Source: Mycogone perniciosa (taxonomy: Eukaryota > Ascomycota > Sordariomycetes > Hypocreales > Hypocreaceae). From it: a stretch of 64,000 nucleotides of DNA. Of this stretch, positions 24,083 through 33,857 are shown piece after piece. The notes beneath the pieces were generated by a model. That model ran no database searches and had not been told where the DNA came from. It was given only the letters and a program-made list of their open reading frames with translations. The stretch is taken from the NCBI GenBank assembly GCA_025331125.1, contig JAOALB010000025.1, positions 62,001-126,000 of the forward strand, in the 5' to 3' direction. The position numbers were made by a program, and so were the translations under genes. The stretch's first letter is position 1, and each line of letters starts with the position of its first letter.

Positions 24083-24744
24083 GATTGATGTAGAGAGATT
24101 GTGTGATATGGGATATCGATGGTGTTACTTCACGTATATATGACTGATGTACTCCGTAGATGATCTACAGAACGCAGTGAGTGAGATACAAATGGTTGTT
24201 GACAAGGGTGAGGCTAGGGCATGACCTTCATTTCTTGTATAAAATATTCCTACTCCGTGCTACCAAATAATACACTCTACTTCGTATTACTCCCAGCACG
24301 GGTATGAAGAGTACGAAGTACGAAGTACATATCCCTAAGTAGCCGTTCGGTGAGGCGGCCCCACCCATTACCTCGGTATGGCGGCAAACTGCGGGGACAC
24401 TCTGGAGTTCACTTAGCCATCTATATAGTACGAGCAACAAATCCCGATGCTTATTTTTATGCGTATTGACCGATAACTTAAATGCTTATTACTTCTTTTT
24501 ACTCCTAATTCAACCCCGATGGTTCTCCGTTTGCAGAGAATCTCTCGGAAATGGGGGCTGTCCATGGCCAATGCTTTGAATGCAATATGAGGTAGTAATT
24601 CAAATGAATGACTTACCCTACAGCTCAGGACAACCTCTCCATATCTGATATTTTAATATTTTAACCCAGCACCAAATCTCGCCAGCAATGAATCATGAAA
24701 GCTCCGTTGAATAACCCTGTATGACGCTCCTAAATGTCCTTGGC
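24083..24744. other. Intergenic, 0.66 kb
   Basis: Promoter side of the isomerase gene and 3' side of RPA49. Contains TACTCCGTA at about 24,150, CTTCGTATTACTCC at about 24,280 and a tandem GTACGAAGTACGAAGTAC at about 24,310. No gene is visible. Confidence 0.5.
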
Positions 24745-26191
24745 TTACCGGCGAGCCCTGATCTGTCTCTGTTTAGGAAAGTCCAGAGGCAGAACCAATT
24801 TCGCCACATGTGTAATGTTCCCGTCGGCTTTGCTCTTTACTGGCTTGACCCTCGCTCCGATTTCGTGGAAGTACTGATTCATCGTCTTCTGGTCCAGCCT
24901 CAAGTCGTCTCGCAGATTTTGGGAATCCACCTCAAAGTTATCAATGATGCAGGCAAACGCGCAACTATGTGCCATCAACAAGTCAATGTGGAATTTCCTC
25001 ATTTGTCCCGCATCCGAGAACTTTCGACGGATGTTCTCAATGACTGCTTCTGGCGCTGGCGCAAGAAGCTCACGGAGTTTTTCTTTAGATGGCAGCTGCC
25101 TCGTGCCCTTTTGTCGACCAGGCTTTGTGTGAAGATAAAAGAGTAACACAAATGAGAAATATCTTAAGACTCGCAATCGCATCAGAGCGGAATCATTCGT
25201 AGCAATTGCATTGACCCGTGCGGCAATAAACCTCGAAGGCACCTGGATATTCTCGCTGTGCTTTGCCTTCTCCTGCCACTCCCGAATAGGAACGAGGTTG
25301 AGAATGTCGGCTCCGATAATGTCATTGGGGTTGTAGACGTCGAAAATATCCTCCGCATCAACATTGGCCTTCGGTACTGGCTTGGCCTCGTCGACTACGG
25401 CCTGTAGCTCCTCTCTCGTGGCCATTGTCGATGTAACCTCGCCAACTGAGGTCAGCATAGCCTTGGAGGCCTCGTCCAATTTCACTGGTGTGTTGTCTCC
25501 AGCCTTCTTTTGCGGAGCGATGGCATTCAGCACTCTGTCTTGAATGACCTTCTTGGCCTTCTTCGTTCCGAACGTCTGTCCAAGATCCGTCTTCTGTTCC
25601 ATCATGCTCTGCTTCAGATTAGCATTTTGCGCCCAGGCTTGCCTATCAATCACGACGCCAGAACTCACCATCTTGACGTCCTGTTCACCCATGGCTGACG
25701 CAGGCGCCTGCTTGGAGCGTACGGACCCGCGCACGACCATCTTCTTCGCCTCCACGACTTGAAGTTTGCCGGTCGCAGGATCGTAAATTCCAATGTAATG
25801 ATTCAACAACGGCTTTGAGTCTCGGGACTCTTCTTCCTTCGCTGTATAGTCCAGACTCCGGTGCGACGAGGAGTGAAGCAGAAGCGCCTGGTCCGCCGCA
25901 TGCTTTGACTGCTTGGTTTTGGGTTTGGAGTCGTTTTTTGACACGTAAGAGCGGAAAACAACATCGGAAGAAATTTCCATGCCGGGAGTTATCGCTAGAT
26001 ATCATTAGCAAGAGAACTAGGAAATCCAGTTAGCCAATGCGCCGCCTACCTATCACCGGTGGACAGAACTTCGGTCGAAGCACAGAGGAGACAGCCGCCG
26101 TTGCATAAGGGGTATCAATGGCAACCTTCTTCGTGCGCTTTGCAGCGCCATCGCCATCTCTCTTCCGCTTCTTGTTGCTGCCGTCTGCCAT
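24745..26191 (-). CDS. rpa49: RNA polymerase I subunit A49 (RPA49)
   Basis: Subunit of RNA polymerase I that, with A34.5, forms a TFIIF-like module promoting elongation on rDNA. I read exon 1 as 26050-26191 and exon 2 as 24745-25994, with an intron at 25995-26049 (GTAGGC...TAG, 55 nt); 463 aa, normal for the family. Exon 1 encodes a basic nuclear N-terminus (SNKKRKRDGDGAAKRTKK). The dimerisation region includes LNHYIGIYDPATGKLQVVEA. The C-terminal tandem winged-helix region starts near DIIGADILNLVPIREW and contains VPSRFIAARVNAIATND. The splice joins PPVI to AITPGMEISSD in frame. The gene is divergent from the FHA kinase, with 1.47 kb between the starts. Confidence 0.93.
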
Positions 26192-27658
26192 TGTGAATTG
26201 AGCGTCTGCGACTTGTTCGAAGTCTCATGAGTTAGGTGGGATGTTGTTGCTCCCGAATTTTTTTGGCTTCTGGGCGGCAGGAAATGACCAGCCGGTGTTT
26301 AGCCGGGCGGTGGGCGAGCCGACCCCACACCACCACAGATGTCCGCACCGATGTCTGCACCGACGTCACGAAATTATTGACAGGAACGATTCGCACTAGC
26401 ATCAAGCTGCAGTGGCCCACTTGAGCTTCAGTGCGCCGTATCGATAGGAAATTTACATGTACGCACAAGAAGAAAAGCAGAAACACTTTGGTCGCGGGGC
26501 TTGAGGAAAGCAAATCGCTACACAAATCACTTGATGGCAATTAAATGCGCCCAAAGTACAGAGTACCATGGTATCACGTCGAAAGAGGGAGTGCAATTCA
26601 CTTTGGGAATGAAGCAGATTCTGCATTTGTGTTTGTCAAGCGACGTAATAGATCCACGCGTGTCTCTTGTGGCAGCTTGCTTCATGGCCGGCGATCCTAC
26701 AAACGCTGTCCTTTACCCGACCGTCATTGTCCATTTCCCATCTCTCGTATCCATCGTGACTACCGTAGCTGGTTGGCGAATCGCGCCCATGTCGACACCA
26801 ATTGATTGTCGGAGCGGGGTCAGGCCCTTGGCTGGTGTTGCAGCTTGGCTTGCGTCGTTCTGGCGTGTGACGTCGTAATTCATGAAAGATGCGTCAAGTC
26901 AGGTAGAAGAGCGAGACGTTTATTTGCTGTGTCGCTGGTTAGCTGCGGAACCGACTCGGGAAGCTTGGAAGCCACTCACGATCTAGCTCTCATCTTTCTT
27001 CTCTTGCGCTTAAGGCGGCGAACCCGCTTCTTCCTCCATTTGGCTCTCATCCTGAACGATGGTGCTGTTACTCAGTTAGCGATGCGCTTTCGACAATTGC
27101 GATCAACCATCTCGCTCGAGCAGGCAGTGAGAAGACCCCAATGCTCATACTCGATGCGAAATATCCTTGAAATGTACCGCGGGGGAGGGGTCCTTACTGG
27201 TTCGGTGATGAGAATCGTGTTGGGATGAGGTACAATCAGAGTGAACTTTCGCGGGAGCGGGGGAATTTCAAGCGGTTAAGCAAGGCTACGGTAGGGCATG
27301 AAACCCCCGAGGGTCACGTGCCGAATTTCCGCGATAGTCCGTGTGTTTACACTGTGCCAAAAGTCCATACTGTGAGAATGCACTGTAAATTGGCGTCGTA
27401 TCGACAGTTGCGAAGGAAGGAGCAGAGCAAGAGAGGGCAGGCGCGCAGGCAGCGTCTCTTGTAGTTGCCAGGTTTCGATTGGAATTGGATGATTATAGAA
27501 AATACGATGGATCTTCCGAAATCAGTAAACATGAATTCCCCAATACTCTTTGGAATATTGTCTAGACGAAGAGTTTCACAACATTGTACACGATTTTGCG
27601 ACAACACCTGAGATCTGTTACGGTCGAATTACACGGATAAACCTGAGGCATACATGCA
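26192..27658. promoter_or_regulatory. Divergent intergenic region RPA49 / FHA kinase
   Basis: 1.47 kb that must contain both promoters. Open frames at about 26,500-27,230 (+) are not protein-like and have no domain. No repeat or other element stood out. Confidence 0.45.
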
Positions 27659-29862
27659 ATGGCAAAGCAAAACGTATCCTCGAGTGCCGGGTTTTGGGGC
27701 CACAGTGAGGTGCCAGTTGCGTACCTTTGCCTTGTGGATAATCGCATTGGTGAAAATCCTCAAGGTATGGCCACTTCTGCGAACGCATTCTTGCTCTCTT
27801 TCTCACCCACTCGCAGAAACATTTCCCGTGTGGGATCACGAAATTCTCAAGGTTGGGCGAGATCCACGATCCAAGTACGTACAGAGGGCCCTTAATTCTG
27901 AGGAGGCATTGACTGATTGATTAGCACGTTTGCCATTCAAACCGATCCGGACAATCTTGTGTCTCGAAATCACTGTGAAATCTACGTCGTCGTATATGAA
28001 CCATCTGTCAACCATGTCTATGTTCGCGATCGCAAATCTTTCAATGGGACTTATGTCAATGGCGAACTTGTTGGAATCGGCCCCAAGATATCTTCTGGCT
28101 ATCTTCTACAAGACGGCGATATCATTGAGATTCGACCACACTGGAAATTTCTCTTTCGCCAGAGTCGGAGCCCTCCGGAGTATCCACTTACAGCCCTTCA
28201 AACTGTGGAGTGCGAGGTGTGTCGCCTTGACTGATGGTACCCGTTTGCTGTGCTAATGATAGCGAAGCTTTTTGCGGACAAGTATCGCGTAACTCAACGG
28301 TGCCTTGGACAGGGCGCTGAAGCTGCCGTGTATTTGGCTATCGAAGCTACGACAAAGAAGCAGCTGGTTTGCAAACTGGTCAATCTCGACAAATTCCATG
28401 GCAAAATCTCCCGTCATGAGGTCCGTCGAAAGTTCCAAGAGGCTGATGTTCTTCGACAACTCCGGCATGTAGGTGGTTGCTGGTCTGTCGTGGCTTTGAA
28501 CCTAACTAACGTGTTCCCAGCCAAACATCCTGCCCTACATCGATGCCATCAGCTCTCCACATTCGCTGTATGTCTTAACCCATCGTATCTCGTGGAAACA
28601 GTGATGCTAATGTGTCTCAGGTACACATTCACTGAACTAGCCTCTGGAGGTGACTTACTATCGTTCATCAACCGTCATGACTCCATCGCAGAACTCGACG
28701 CTCGAATAATCCTGCGACAGGTGGTACGCGGCCTCTCTTACCTTCACCGGAAGGGAATAATACACCGGGACTTAAAGCCAGAGAACATACTCCTGGCTTA
28801 TTCGCCCAAGATTGCCTACCATCGGATTATGCTCTCGGACTTTGGTGCTTGTGCCGTTCCTCGTCGGAGTAGAATGATGACAGATGTCGGAACTGTCAAT
28901 TACAAGGCGCCGTAAGCTAGACGACAAAGACCAAACCGAGAATGTTTAGCTAACCCCTGTCTAGTGAAGTTCGGGTGACGACTCAATCTCAGACACCAGC
29001 GGTAGATATCTGGTCTCTTGGAGTTGTGACACTACTACTGCTCATATCCGGTACTGAAGATGACATTCGCGATTTGAGTCACATGGACCAGAAGTCACTC
29101 GCAGAATCGCTTGATGAGACGTTTAAAGTATCGCCGAAACTCTCTTCAAACAGCAAGCAGTTCGTTCTGGGATGCCTTCAAGTGGCGCAGTCAGATCGAA
29201 TGACTGCAATTGAAGCGGAGGTTCATGATTGGTTCTGTACCCCTGAAAAGCACCTGGAGTTTTTCGAAGAACTGGACCGAAGAATTCTAGCGGACTGGTG
29301 TGACCAGAGTCAACTTAAGCCAATGCCATGGGAGTTGCCGAGTCTGGCTGAAGCTGCACTAATATTACCAGAACTTGACAAGATTCCCTTGAGTGACAAC
29401 GTCGAACTAGCGAGAGACTTCTCACCATTTTGCGGAGAGACGTCGGAGTATTTTAAAGACGCCGAAAAAGATGAGAAGACTGACGTTGAAGTATTCAAGC
29501 AGCCGCCACCTCTACCACTCAAGGACAAAATTATCAGCGTTGGACCGACTGACAACTCAAACACCTTAGGCGTGACTGACACTGGGAAGCAGGCGAGGCC
29601 TCCTCGGGAAGATTTCAATAATAGAAATCAACAGACTCCTCGATCTAAACACAAGCACAAGAAGCCTCGTCGGATAAGGATCCCTGACGCCCTTCTACTC
29701 CCATTGCCCGGTCTTGACAGACACCTGCGGCCTGTATCTTCCAATGGCCAAAGGGAGCGAGTGTTGGCGGATCTTGAAAGAACAAATGCCAAATTCCTGG
29801 TGGATGCACTTCCCATAATGACCAGAAAGGAGCACCCACATGCTGTGGGTGACAACGTCTGA
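27659..29862 (+). CDS. FHA-domain Ser/Thr protein kinase (Chk2/Rad53/Mek1-like)
   Basis: Probable checkpoint or meiotic kinase. Seven exons: 27659-27764, 27817-27874, 27925-28216, 28268-28468, 28521-28567, 28621-28911 and 28965-29862; 630 aa, frame closes exactly. FHA domain at about residues 45-125: VGRDPRS, then SRNHCEIY and the FNGTYVNG turn, which bind phosphothreonine. Kinase domain at about 158-435: glycine loop LGQGAEAAVY, lysine in VCKLV (about Lys188), HRDLKPEN (about 283-290), DFG (308-310), APE (331-333), VDIWSLGVV. The C-terminal about 200 residues are acidic, then basic (KHKHKKPRRIRI), and have no domain that I recognise. A single N-terminal FHA and no second FHA argue for Chk2/Mek1/Cds1-like over yeast Rad53 architecture. 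The fourth acceptor (28267) was chosen by frame. It converges with the zeta-fold gene. Confidence 0.88.
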
Positions 29863-30293
29863 CGATTGCAGACTTCATCACAGCAGACGAGTCTACCACA
29901 AGACCATGCTATGTCAGGCAAGCAAGTGGCTAACCATTGGCTTATTCTCCTTTCCACAAATTTTTACACTCAAACAGCTCGGTTGAGTAGGAAATACGGT
30001 TGTTGTAGCGTTGATGATTCGTATATGGGATGTCTTTCTTTCGTGATGTTTGATGACGGTTACCTCTCAAATGGGGATATGTGCTGGATGTGTTCTCTTG
30101 GTATGCCCTAGATCTTTGTTCATGTTGGTAGCTTGTGAAGTTGAACAATTGCTATTCACTATTACTAGTTAAAATTATCATCTCTGGAATCGAGCACCTT
30201 TTACCAATCGCATGTTTGGTCCATATTATGTTCTGAGTCGTCTCATCTGCGCCTTCAACAGTCCCATTCTCCACGAATGGCAATTTTCCCATT
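29863..30293. other. Convergent 3' region, 431 bp
   Basis: Shared downstream region of the FHA kinase and the zeta-fold gene. AT-rich, no gene or recognisable element seen. Confidence 0.45.
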
Positions 30294-31298
30294 TTAGATG
30301 TGTCCAAGTCGGAGCACATTACTCTGTTTGTCATTTCTCTTGCCGGCACTCCCAAAATCCAGAGGCTGCAGCTCAGAAAAGTCACCACCAGCAGCATTCT
30401 GGCTGATCAAGGGCTGAAGCAAAGCCCTCACTTGTTCTAGCTGCTCGGTTGCGTCCTCATGAGTACTCAGTTTCTGAATGTCATCCATGGCCAGTTTCAT
30501 CTCCTCCTTGGTCAAGGGTCGCTGTCTCTCTCTCCCGATGGCGTCAGCTATGCCAACCTTGCTCATCCTTTCATCAGGGCCTTTCTCCTCGGAATACGCA
30601 ACGAGATTGCCCCTTCGCACAACAACGACTTGATCTGCTGCGGCGGACTTATCCAGAAACAGAGCTGCGTCAAGAAGGCCCTTATACGAATCGTCATGCA
30701 CCTTCACAGGCGTCAATCGGATGGGTAAATTTCGCGACTGGCCCTCAGGGAGCTTCTCGTAGAACCGGGTCAGAATACCGAGACGGCTGAGGGCCTCTGG
30801 AACGGCGAGGATGACGACTTCCACGCGGTAGTTTGCGCGGCGGAAGAGATTGGCGAGTTGGGTGAAGTCATCGGGGTGACGGCATGCGCTTTCGAGGAGC
30901 ACGTCGAGGCCTCTGCGGACGGCTTCTTCAGCGGCCATGGCGAGCCAGCGGCGGGCGTCGGGGCCGGTGGCTGGGGAGGCGAGGGCCGGAGTAGAGAGCA
31001 TGAGACGTGTGTAGGAAGGGTGGTACGTTTTGTAGGTGTCGGCTATGAAGTGGGCAAGCGGCCGCTCGGGGGATGAGGAGCGGAGGGCGGAGAGAATCAC
31101 CGGAGCGAGGCGGGTCTTGCCGGCGCCGGTTTGGCCGACGGCGAGGATGGCGAGCGGAGCCGATGAGGACGAGGGCCGGGATGCCGGGCCGGAGGAGGAT
31201 CGGTGAGGGAATTCGGCAGGGAGGATTTCTTCGGTGAAGATGCGGGCGGATTCTTGGTCGGAGAGACGGTAGGATGAGACGTCTGGCGGAGGAGGCAT
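30294..31298 (-). CDS. Zeta-toxin-fold P-loop kinase domain protein
   Basis: Single exon, 334 aa. Residues about 48-62 carry a Walker A motif (VGQTGAGKT), preceded by a hydrophobic strand (LAILA). The layout after it (FIADTYKTYHPSY, then RRGLDVLLESACRHPDD, VILAVPEALSRLG) matches the zeta-toxin/UDP-GlcNAc kinase-like family, whose bacterial members phosphorylate UDP-sugars. Eukaryotic relatives are not known to work in a toxin-antitoxin pair, and no antitoxin-like small gene lies next to it. The C-terminal third (about 230-334) has helix-rich sequence without a family that I know. The real substrate is unknown. G+C and codon use look like the neighbouring genes, so I see no sign of recent transfer. 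Confidence 0.78.
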   Translation of the reverse strand: MPPPPDVSSYRLSDQESARIFTEEILPAEFPHRSSSGPASRPSSSSAPLAILAVGQTGAGKTRLAPVILSALRSSSPERPLAHFIADTYKTYHPSYTRLMLSTPALASPATGPDARRWLAMAAEEAVRRGLDVLLESACRHPDDFTQLANLFRRANYRVEVVILAVPEALSRLGILTRFYEKLPEGQSRNLPIRLTPVKVHDDSYKGLLDAALFLDKSAAADQVVVVRRGNLVAYSEEKGPDERMSKVGIADAIGRERQRPLTKEEMKLAMDDIQKLSTHEDATEQLEQVRALLQPLISQNAAGGDFSELQPLDFGSAGKRNDKQSNVLRLGHI

Positions 31299-31605
31299 GA
31301 TTGCGGATTGGAGATGTCAGAATGTGAAATGTATGAGTGAGAAAAGAAGTGTGTATCTTGATGGTGGTCTGTCTTGGTGGTGCCTCACAAAAGTTCCAGA
31401 CGGTGAATCGAGTGAGAACATCAAACGCTTTAAACAGCGCATAGAGAGACTGCAGTTACGGGAGCAACGGAAGCAGATTACATGGCCGACCAATCGCAGA
31501 GATGAGGCTTGATTCGAAGATATATGTACAAAGTAGCTGCATGCCATGAAGTCATAGGCGAAGGAATGTGAAATATCCCCGCTTCATTCCAAACGATTGG
31601 ATTAT
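31299..31605. promoter_or_regulatory. Short spacer, 307 bp
   Basis: Promoter of the zeta-fold gene and 3' end of the cysteine-cluster gene. No other element seen. Confidence 0.4.
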
Positions 31606-32571
31606 CTAATTGTCCTTCTCTTCGCGCAGCTTCTCCCTCAACTTATCGTTATCATCCTTCTTCGGCAGCGCAAAGCCCTCGACTTTCTGCGTCCCGCCTC
31701 CCATAAGCAATTCCTCCTCCGCACTTTCAGCCCTCTCATCTTTCTTCCCCTTCCGTTCCGGAGGCTCCATCTCCGGCTCCGCGCCCGGGGCAAAGCCCCA
31801 CTCCCCCGGCTTGTCGTCCGTATGTATCAAGCATCTCTCCCCGTTCCTCACACACCTGTCACACGGATTCTCCCCTGCATCTCCAGGCTTCCCAACCCAT
31901 CTTGTCAGCGTACGCGAGCACTGCAACCCCTTCGCTGAGCACTGCAAACACGCCTCTCTTCCCGTATCAACCTGCCGCACATGAGGGCGAAACAGCGGCG
32001 GTCTGACAATCATGCTCGCCGGCAGACCGTCCACATAACGTGGCTCTCTCATCAAGATCCTCTCGCTATTGTTATTCCACACCTCATTGACCTGGACCTC
32101 CAAATCGTGCATCCTCTTCTGCCAATCTTCATGCGATTCACTCTTCTTCCTCATCAAGCCCTCCTTGAACTTCACTCCATCCACCATATCCAAGACTTTC
32201 TCATCAACCTGTTCCCTCGATAATGTGTTCCGCTTCTTCTTCCGATCCTTCTCATCCTTCCAGTTCGCCAGATAGTCCTCGAAATCCAATTTAGCGTCCT
32301 CGCGTGCTTCATCGTCCAACTGATCTTGAAATTTCCGAAGCACTCTCTGCTCCACTTCATCCATGAGCTTTTCGCGGTTGCGGTTGTTTTGAGCATCGCG
32401 CTCTTCGCGGAAGATGTGAAACCGCTCAAACGCGGAGTGGCACACGGAGTTGATGAGACCGGGCCATCTTTTATCTTCCACTTCTTCGATGCGCTTTTCT
32501 GCGTTTGGTGGTGTTGACGGCGGTGTTGGTGGTGGTTCTTCAGGATTGATGGTTTCGGCGTTGTTTGACAT
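31606..32571 (-). CDS. Uncharacterised protein with a Zn2Cys6-like double cysteine cluster
   Basis: Single exon, 321 aa, no assigned function. Residues 1-35 are Pro/Glu rich. Residues about 40-165 are charged and helical (KDRKKKRNTLSREQVDEKV), possibly coiled coil. Six cysteines at 208, 211, 218, 237, 240 and 247 form C-x2-C-x6-C - x18 - C-x2-C-x6-C. The two half-sites have exactly the spacing of the fungal Zn(II)2Cys6 DNA-binding domain, but the linker is longer than usual (typically 5-12), the position is C-terminal and the basic stretch is weak. The tail (about 270-321) is charged. It could bind zinc or be a divergent regulator; DNA binding is inference only. Confidence 0.72.
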   Translation of the reverse strand: MSNNAETINPEEPPPTPPSTPPNAEKRIEEVEDKRWPGLINSVCHSAFERFHIFREERDAQNNRNREKLMDEVEQRVLRKFQDQLDDEAREDAKLDFEDYLANWKDEKDRKKKRNTLSREQVDEKVLDMVDGVKFKEGLMRKKSESHEDWQKRMHDLEVQVNEVWNNNSERILMREPRYVDGLPASMIVRPPLFRPHVRQVDTGREACLQCSAKGLQCSRTLTRWVGKPGDAGENPCDRCVRNGERCLIHTDDKPGEWGFAPGAEPEMEPPERKGKKDERAESAEEELLMGGGTQKVEGFALPKKDDNDKLREKLREEKDN

Positions 32572-33857
32572 TTTGACGACCTCGTTGGTCGAAGAGTTGA
32601 CAAGTGATGATGATGGTTTATGAGATATTACTTCGTAGTGGTGGTGTTGGTGAGCTTAATCGGAGGGAAAGAAGAAGTCGAGGGGACATGAGGGTTATAT
32701 ACTCGACTCCGGGTCGAACGGCAAGCCGCAACACAATGGCCGTTCAATAGGCACTGAGCAGAAGTGCAGAACAGCACAGAATACAGTCAATGGCCTCGCA
32801 GCCCTCTTGTCCCTACAACCGTCCCCTCCCTATCCCTATTATCCCAGCCAACAAGAGAAAGAGAACACTGACCGAAATTGACACTGAAGGGAACAAAGGC
32901 CATGTGAAAGGGGGGAGGCCCAGTCCCACGCCGCGAAGATCAAACAAGCTCGTCGATACGCTGCAAATGCACATCACAGACGGAAATCTGGAGACGAAAA
33001 GATGTAGGTTCCCATCAGTGGCAGCAATGGCATTGGTATCATGGACTAGGTTACGCGCTTCAAACGCCACAATCTAAAATCAATACATTTCAAGAAGGCA
33101 AACCAGTCCTCGCCCATATCCACCTCCGTCGCCGCCTGTGACTTGATTGATTGTCATCCAAAAGATTCCTGTCGCTTGCCCAAAAAAACAAAACCCGCAT
33201 CCTTATGCCGTGCCCAAAAGAAAAAGACCATGAAAAAGTCAAAATGCGAGATAAACAACAGATGGATGAAGTGAACAATGTAGGGAGAAAGAAATGAAGA
33301 CAGAGAGAGAGGGAAGAGAATGGAAAGGGATGTGTGACAGCTTGACTTCGACCTCATTAACATGAGTCTCCCAACGGAATCATAAAATGGCCATCAAAGT
33401 GCACTGGCCGACATGACCAAACAGATCTGGCTATCCCCTTCCGCCCAAAGCCAGTCATACATCAGTAGTCATGAGTCCACTCCCTCCTTTTGGCCATTTG
33501 CCCTGGCCAGTTGGAGGAAACAAAGACTCCAACCCGCAACGCCTTCCAATGGATTTGTTTCTACCTTCAAAAAAAAGCCAACCTAAAATGATAAACAAAT
33601 TCCCACTTCCATCTTGAGCGGAGAGTCTGATGTAGCGGATCCGTGCTCTGCTTGAGCCAAGTTCCCCCAACGCCGCCAAAAGGGGGTCTGCTGAGTCCCC
33701 CAAAATAAATAAGTACTAATAAACACTGTAGCATCGAATAAAACAAAACAAAAAACATCTAGCCGTGGGGCTTTCAAGTGTGTTATGTAGCGTTGGTTTT
33801 CATAACGTCGTTTCTGCTTTTCTTTTCAATATGTTCCGCATCTTTCTTTTTTTGACA
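32572..33857. other. Intergenic, 1.3 kb
   Basis: Between the cysteine-cluster gene and the ATG1 stop. It holds a short + strand open frame, listed separately, and the ATG1 3' region. Otherwise unremarkable. Confidence 0.4.
32790..33077 (+). CDS. Small open frame, hypothetical, low support
   Basis: 95 codons beginning MASQPSCPYNRPLPIP, with a basic patch (NKRKRTLTEID) and a Ser/Pro/Arg segment. A possible GT donor lies at about 33,003, so only the first about 70 residues may be coding. There is no family that I recognise and no Kozak or neighbour argument. It could equally be chance in the divergent upstream region of the cysteine-cluster gene. Confidence 0.22.
   Translation: MASQPSCPYNRPLPIPIIPANKRKRTLTEIDTEGNKGHVKGGRPSPTPRRSNKLVDTLQMHITDGNLETKRCRFPSVAAMALVSWTRLRASNATI

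Noticed and set aside
26501..27228. Overlapping open frames between RPA49 and the FHA kinase
   Set aside because: No start context, no splice logic, no domain; better explained as promoter DNA.
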